64,000 nucleotides of DNA from Cryptomeria japonica. Taxonomy: Eukaryota > Streptophyta > Pinopsida > Cupressales > Cupressaceae. Below, in pieces: positions 58,289 through 64,000 of this stretch (position 1 is the first letter of the stretch; every line of letters begins with the position of its first letter). The stretch covers positions 225,483,415 to 225,547,414 of the forward strand of contig NC_081410.1 in assembly GCF_030272615.1 (NCBI RefSeq), in the 5' to 3' direction. The position numbers and the translations under genes are program-made. Under the pieces are notes generated by a model, which had not been told where the DNA came from, did no database searches, and was given only the letters and a program-made list of their open reading frames with translations.

Positions 58289-58585
58289 TTAACATTGTTT
58301 TATTAATTTGTATGTGCATAGATTAAGCCCGGATCCACCATCTATTAGGATACGTTTGACCTTGTGTTTATGGATGAGAGATTTGATGTGCAAAGGTTTG
58401 TTATGGTCTTCATCTATGGGAGCATCTTTGGAGTTAAATACAATGTGTTGTTGGGTAGCAAGGTTTCCAATGAGGGCTTGGAATTGGGTGGCGTTGATGT
58501 TATCTGGAATGTGTGATTGGAGAAGGGCTTGTTCCAAAATTTCTTTATGGACCAGGGAAGTCTTGAGAAGTTTAAAAATGGAGAT
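58289..58585 (-). pseudogene. Gypsy protease, N-terminal part only
   Basis: The frame ends HKVKRILIDGGSGLNLCTYK, the active-site region with D-G-G. It is preceded by a helical segment (HKEILEQALLQSHIPDNINA) that matches the same position in the 16.6-kb element. The flap and C-terminal half of the protease are gone, and unrelated AT-rich DNA follows. Confidence 0.8.
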
Positions 58586-60902
58586 CTACACAGGTGTCTT
58601 CCCAAGTTGATCGAGGAGGTCATATCGATGGGTGGAAGACATGGGTGGGGGGTTTGGTGGGGGAGGGACTCCTTGGATGGTGACTTTACCTCGGTCTGTA
58701 GTTGCATTGCAGTCATTCTGGAAATGGGAGGTGGAAGGCGTGGTGCCTTGAATGACTATCTTAGCAAGATTTGGTCTGCTTTGGAAAGAAGGAGGATTGA
58801 CTCCTTCGATGGTTATGACATTGACATGATTTTCTGTAGGTTCAATACGACCTACTAAAAAATCAAAGTCGGTTATGTGATTAGCGTAGTCATAACCTAT
58901 TGCATTAGATGATGAGCCTTTTCCTTTATCATGATTCGGGAAGGGTTCCTGGTACATTTTGAGTTTGTCATTGTTATTACTAGGTTTTGCATTTGCTACT
59001 TCAATCTCACCTCTATCAATGAGATCTTGTATGTAGATCTTCAGTTTTATACACTTGCATGTATCATGTCCCTTGATATGAAGGTATTCACAATACTCAT
59101 TTTCATTATACCATCTTGGTGTAGGTTGATTGGGGTCAAACGAGCGAGTGATTGGAAAAACCATTGCACCTGCTTGGACAAGTTTCTGAAACACCATTTC
59201 AATAGGCTCAGATAGAGGAGTGAAATCTCTTGGAGTCCTATTATTCGATCGGGGTGGTCGTCCCTATATTGAGACATTGTTGTGAGGTTTTTGGGATTGA
59301 TATTGATTATTTTGATGGTTGAATTGATGATTATTGGTGGTGGACTTTGGGGAGCTGCCACGGTTTGGACCCACTTTGCATCAGTTACACCATCATTGAC
59401 CATGTTTTTGTTCTTGGACCATAATTTTGGCTTGTCATTATGATAAGAGAAAGAACTTTGTGTCAACTTCTGGTAATGTTTCAAGGTTCCTTCCTCCAAC
59501 AAGACACGTTCGAGGGCGAGGCCCTTATCGGTCAATTTTTGGAAGGATTTGATACATTGGGATATTAAGGGTCTTGAAAGTTCAAGCACCAAGTTCTTTT
59601 GGAATAGTTAAATTTGATGTTGTTCTGGCATGTCCCACTGGAATTTCTTGATAAGATGTCGTCATCTTTGTAGGAAATTGGTGAAGGTTTCTCTGGTTCT
59701 TTGTTTTGTATTACATAGGTCTATCATAGAAACATCATTACCCATGTTGTATGCTTAGTGGGCCATAAATTTTTCTGCCAAGTCTAGAAAAGAGACAATG
59801 GAACCTCGTGGTAAATATGAGAACCTTGTCAAGGCATCCCCATGAGACTCTTGGGAAAGAGTCTGCGAAGATAAAGGTCACTATAGGAGACTTCTTGGCA
59901 TAAGATGCGGAATTCTCGAACATGATCACGGGGGTGTCCTTTGCCTTCATACTTGGTGAATTTAGGGATCTCAAATCCTAAGGGACATGGTTCAATTGAT
60001 ATAGATGGGTCATAAGGACAAGGGAAAAACTCTTCAAACAAGTAAGTTTTCCTTTTATTAGTCCTTTGTTTCATGTCCTTGATGATATTTTTCATATCTT
60101 GAATTTCCTTGATGAGGTCTTCTTGTGGGCTTTGATAATGATGAATTGTATTTGCCCCAAGAATTGGATGAGCCAAAGAAGGTGCACCACCACCAATATA
60201 TTGATATGATGAGGAGGTGGGAATGTGGGATGTGATGACCAATGTCGCTGGGGTTTGAGTGACAGTTGGTTGTGGTCCGCAAACGGTTGTGACAGGATTG
60301 AATACGGCCTAGATAAAATTTGTGACATTATTGGGAGGAAGGGAAGTTTGTGGAATAGAAATATGTGGTAGAATAGAAGGAGGTGGTATAGAATTTTTTT
60401 GGAGAATAGATGAGATCAGATTTGATAGTGGTATGGATGGTAAAGAGGAAGAAGGTGGGATGGAGACCATGGTGGGAGGTACCGCAGGTGGCATTGATTG
60501 AGCTTGGATGATTGATGGGGCTGTAATTGATTGAGTTTGAATAGTAGGTGTAGCACTTTGTGTGGGAGCGAGGTCTCCTTGTGGTTGTTGGGCAAAAGTG
60601 GATCTATTAAACTCAAGCAGAAGTTGAGCTCCATTTTCAAGAAGAGCTTTCAGAAGTGCAGTAGGATTGTGTTTAATAAACTTGTCCATCATCTCTTGGT
60701 TATAAGAATTTGCTAGGAAAGTTTGCACTTCTGGACAAAATTCATCTTGGCTAACCATGTCAGGATTTTGGCTTTGATCTTGATTGCTAGGTTTCCCACT
60801 TTGTGTATGATCTTGCGTGGGATCTTCATATAGGACACCAATGTTCGACATGCCATATTGTTGTTCAGCCATCTTTTTCTTTTGGGATCGAGTTGCAACC
60901 AT
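58586..60902 (-). pseudogene. Gypsy gag
   Basis: The start Met at 60902 (MVATRSQKKKMAEQQYGMSN) is followed by Gln/Pro/Ser-rich sequence, then one TAG at 60309 in the same frame. The capsid domain follows (IPKFTKYEGKGHPRDHVREF, LYLRRLFPKSLMG) to about 59830. After a frameshift come LCNTKQRTRETFTNFLQRWR-type residues and LSRPLISQCIKSFQKLTDKG (59592 onward). After a second shift YCEYLHIKGHDTCKC gives a variant C/H knuckle with one extra residue, then a linker to protease. This copy retains the ~54-codon segment missing from the 16.6-kb element. Confidence 0.83.
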
Positions 60903-62134
60903 ACACGATATTTGTGATGAAAGGACTTAAGAAATTTAAGGATGAAAGGACTTAGAAAATTTCAGGATGATTGATGGAGGAGGTATGGTAGTGATGGTTT
61001 AGAAGAAATTTGATGACTAGGTTGTCTTTGGCATGAACATGAAGGATCGATTTGAATGACAAGTTGTATGAAGGGATACGACCACCCTGATTTGGACGAT
61101 AATTGGTGTTTCAAAGGAAAAACTTGAATGTTGATGGAGAGGATGGACTCTTAGCTTCTCTCTTAGGCTTATGAAATATGGGATGAACAGAGATTTGACT
61201 CAAATTTTTGACTTGGTGTGGGTAATGACTTGGACAATTGTTTGTGTCTTGACAAGTGTTTTTGCAAAGTGTTTGGGGATAGTGATGTGTTTTTAGTCTT
61301 CTCTTGGCAAGTATGTATCAAACAAAGAAAACACAATGATCAAATGCATATTATCTCAAAGACACTCATGCTCATATACAACATTCTTAAGGTTGACAAG
61401 GACAATAGTCATTGAATCCCAATTGGTTTCCCAGCTACGCTTACCCAGAGCAGACACTTAGATGCTTGACCCCACTAGCTCCCCTCCATGGCACTCACTT
61501 CTTGGGGCAGCCAAGCATCAATTCCCATGAAAATTGCTCATAGCAAACTTTGTGTCTCTACTAAGAGCCGTTAAAATATGGGCGGCTTCAGAGGTCCGAC
61601 CTCCTGCACCAATGACTAGAAGTTTTTTGGCCAGTATGAACAAGGTGTTTAGTAAGTCTTCCCATTAGGAGCTACCCTTCGAAGTTGCACAAGTGCAATT
61701 GAGGACTATAGCCCAACGAAGCACCAAGAACTTAGTAGTCACGCAAGTGTGATTGAGATCTCTAGGACCCTACTAAGCACCCAATGTGAGAGTGAACTCT
61801 CATATAGCCCCAACCATTAACCCTTTCATAGTCAATGGCCTATTTATTATAGTGAGTTGGGAACCCCAAGTCTGGGTGTACTCACTTGGGTCGTTCCCCT
61901 CTTACCTTCTCAAAGAGCAAGTTGGGAGGGCAGGCCCGCTAGAAGTAAACACACAATCAAACAAGAAAAGGTTGGAGGGTCTGGATTTATGATCATCTAG
62001 CAAGATGAGAGCATACTCTCCTACCTTTATGCTTTTATTAAAGACACATAAGACAATGGATCATTCCATTTTAATTAATATCTAGGTGCCTAATTTAATA
62101 AATGCACAATATTTGGTTGAATCAGCTAAGCAAC

Positions 62135-62300
62135 CTGCAAAACAACTTGATTAGTAGTTTGAAAAATGGAGTCTTCAAAAAGCGTCTTCCAAAACAACTA
62201 GATTAGTAGTTTGAAAAATGGATTCTTCAACAAGCGTCCTGCAAAACAACTTGATTAGTAGTTTGAAAAATAGTCTCTTCAACAAGCGTCTTGCAAAAGA
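62135..62300. repeat. Three copies of a ~52-bp tandem repeat
   Basis: Units start at 62135, 62187 and 62238, each with CAAAACAACTTGATTAGTAG, TTTGAAAAAT and CTTCAACAAGCGTC. Confidence 0.85.
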
Positions 62301-62768
62301 CAACAAAATGACAAAAATATTATTTTATTTTTTATTTTTTGGGAATAAGTAGAAAAACATGAATAAAAACTTTTTTACTAATGACAAATGTGGATTTGGA
62401 GGAAGCTTTGATGGGTAAATGGGGTTTGACTAGGTTTTTGCCACTTTCCAAGGGATAAGCAAGCAAAAAATGGGGATTTTAGAGGAGAGATGAAGGAATA
62501 GGAAACTTTGTCCAAGAGGGACAAAGAAGCAAAAGTTGGAGATGGATAATATGGGAAAAATTTGGAGGTGATTAGATAAAAGGGGAAGGAGTTATGGCAA
62601 CCCTAAAAATAGAGGAATGTGGGATTTTGGGCTTCAAAAAGTGGATTTTTGGGATAAGGCCCCCAAGGAAGGAAATGTGGAAAATGGAAATGCGGAGAAT
62701 CTAGTGAAGTTTGAAGGAAAATGGAGTTAAGATAAAGAAGATATGGTGAAAAAACCCTAGATTTAACA

Positions 62769-63185
62769 GAGCAGACAGTCGCACTAAACAGAATTAAAAA
62801 AAAATGTCAAAGGTCCAGATTTCTGATTGTCTAGATAGACAAGAGCATACTCTCCTACTTTCACACTTTCCTACGGTCAGACAGATTATGATTAAACAGA
62901 GCAGATAACAGGAAATGAAAAGAAAATGTAGACTACAGGTAGTGCCTAAAAATTTTAGACAGATTAACAGAGCAGACAGTCACACTAATCAGATGGAAAA
63001 GTGCCAAAGGTATGGATTTCTGATTGTCTAGATAGACAAGAGCATACTCTCCTATTTTCACACTTTCCTATGGTCAGAGCATACAGTCGCACTAAACAAA
63101 ATTAAAAAAAAAAAGTGCCAAAGGTCTGGATTTCTAATTGTCTATATAGACAAGAGTATACTCTCCTACTTTCACACAGATTATA
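62769..63185. repeat. Three copies of a ~105-bp repeat
   Basis: Units start near 62769, 62967 and 63074: CAGAGCAGACAGTCGCACTA, AAAGGTCTGGATTTCTGATT, GTCTAGATAGACAAGAGCAT and ACTCTCCTACTTTCACAC. The first two are separated by about 90 bp of other sequence. A weaker related copy is at 61975-62030. Confidence 0.8.
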
Positions 63186-63330
63186 ATAAAACAGAGCAAA
63201 TAACAGATCAGATAATAGATCAAATAACAGAGTTATCATGTTGAAACTGAAATAGAAACAGAAAAGAAACAGAATGAGGAGGAGCCAATGCGCAGAAATA
63301 CAGAGCTGCTATTCTAGAACCTGCGAAAAA

Positions 63331-63351
63331 GATATATATATATATATTTTG
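63331..63351. repeat. (TA)n microsatellite
   Basis: A GA followed by about ten TA dinucleotides and a T-run. A short simple repeat within the leader. Confidence 0.8.
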
Positions 63352-63420
63352 CAGTCGTGCTATTCTGGAACCTGCATCTCACAACTCACAAAAACTTAAA
63401 AAAAATTAGTTCTTAGGGAC

Positions 63421-63445
63421 ATGGGTCCCACCGGGCATGCCAAAA
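63421..63445 (-). other. Primer-binding site of the 58-64 kb gypsy element
   Basis: Minus strand TTTTGGCATGCCCGGTGGGA follows the LTR end (CTTCA). The layout matches the PBS at 48.84 kb. Confidence 0.65.
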
Positions 63446-64000
63446 TGAAGAGGTGAAAACATATTAGAAGGTCAAATGATCAAAAACATAACGAAATAAA
63501 CATGCAAAATGCTAAAATATCATAAAAAGACCATTTCACCTTGCTATTTTACCTTCTCCTTCGGATTGAGCTTGATGAAGTGAAGGCGCCCCTTGATAAT
63601 GCTCCACTTGATGTGCTCCTTTGATTGCTGGATGTGGATGGCTCTCCAATGTTGTGCACAAATGGAATGGATTTGGAAAATGATAAGGATGAGATGATCA
63701 AGTTGCTAAGATGATTTCCTGGGCTCAAAAGGGCAGCATAAGCTTACTAGATTTTGAGATGTTTTGAATGAAGGGATGGAGCCCTTTATTTATAGGAAGA
63801 GGAGAGAAAAAAGGATGGCTAGGATGGATTCGAGATGAATGGCTAGGATTTACTTGTGAACTCACACAAGGTCCAAGAGAGGGTGTGGAGACCAAGAAAT
63901 ATGTCTTAAAGGCATTTCGTATCTCCACACTCCACAAGGTCCATTGGAGGAATTAAAAATTCACCAAAAAAGAATATCATGGGGATTGGAGGAATAAAAA
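63446..64000 (-). repeat. 5' LTR, partial (runs off the window)
   Basis: Plus-strand start TGAAGAGGTG directly beside the PBS. At least 555 bp, non-coding. No second copy is in the window for comparison. Confidence 0.55.

Larger units (their letters stand above)
60903..63413 (-). other. Leader of the 58-64 kb gypsy element
   Basis: 2.5 kb with no convincing frame. It contains a stretch of Cys/Pro-like GC-richer DNA at 61.43-61.95 kb, a segment at 61848-62020 conserved with 47597-47850, and two tandem repeat blocks further upstream. Confidence 0.6.
58289..64000 (-). mobile_element. Ty3/gypsy element, cut off inside protease
   Basis: From the minus-strand PBS at 63.43 kb the order is leader with tandem repeats, gag (60902-58586) and the protease start (58537-58289). 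Pol and the 3' LTR are missing. The 5' LTR begins at 63446 and runs out of the window. It is related to the 16.6-kb element but clearly diverged. Confidence 0.8.

Overview
The window looks like repeat-dense intergenic DNA from a seed plant with a large genome. I see no intact host gene, rRNA, tRNA gene or CRISPR array. Nearly everything recognisable is retrotransposon: four Ty1/copia-type LTR elements or derivatives, Ty3/gypsy elements of one related group, and one LINE. The retrotransposon style (long copia LTRs ending in a G-run motif next to a Met-tRNA-type primer site, and long-leader gypsy elements) suggests a gymnosperm, perhaps a conifer. That is a guess, not a demonstration.

Layout. 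1-5550: a decayed gypsy element on + (protease, G-patch-like region, no polymerase) and its probable 3' LTR. 5560-12990: a LINE on -, split at 8233-12096 by a deleted LTR element that carries an accessory coiled-coil ORF. 13907-20143: a copia element on - with two 369-bp LTRs. 20144-25104: remnants, including a second polymerase-less gypsy relative on -. 25110-31342: a complete but decayed copia element on -, with 5-bp target duplications. 31435-53412: a third copia element on +, truncated in RNase H and interrupted inside gag by a 16.6-kb gypsy element (33682-50267) flanked by exact GTTCC duplications. 53413-58288: a segment with no recognisable retrotransposon domain, holding a broken reading frame of about 1,050 codons that I cannot name. 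58289-64000: a gypsy element on -, cut off inside protease, with its leader, primer site and part of its 5' LTR.

The 16.6-kb gypsy element is rearranged. Reading its coding strand it has LTR, primer site, a 2.7-kb leader, gag, protease, G-patch-like region, reverse transcriptase, RNase H and integrase. Then come a second near-identical gag-protease copy, an inverted gag piece, and a 3' LTR that has lost its first 164 bp. The leader holds two arrays of a degenerate 21-bp repeat.

All coding regions carry several stops. Most fall where relatives have Gln or Arg, as expected from C-to-T decay at methylated CAG and CGA. Nothing here looks able to transpose by itself. The most unusual items are the rearranged element, the 21-bp arrays, the unnamed 54-57 kb reading frame and a UGA shared at one protease-proximal codon by two diverged gypsy copies.
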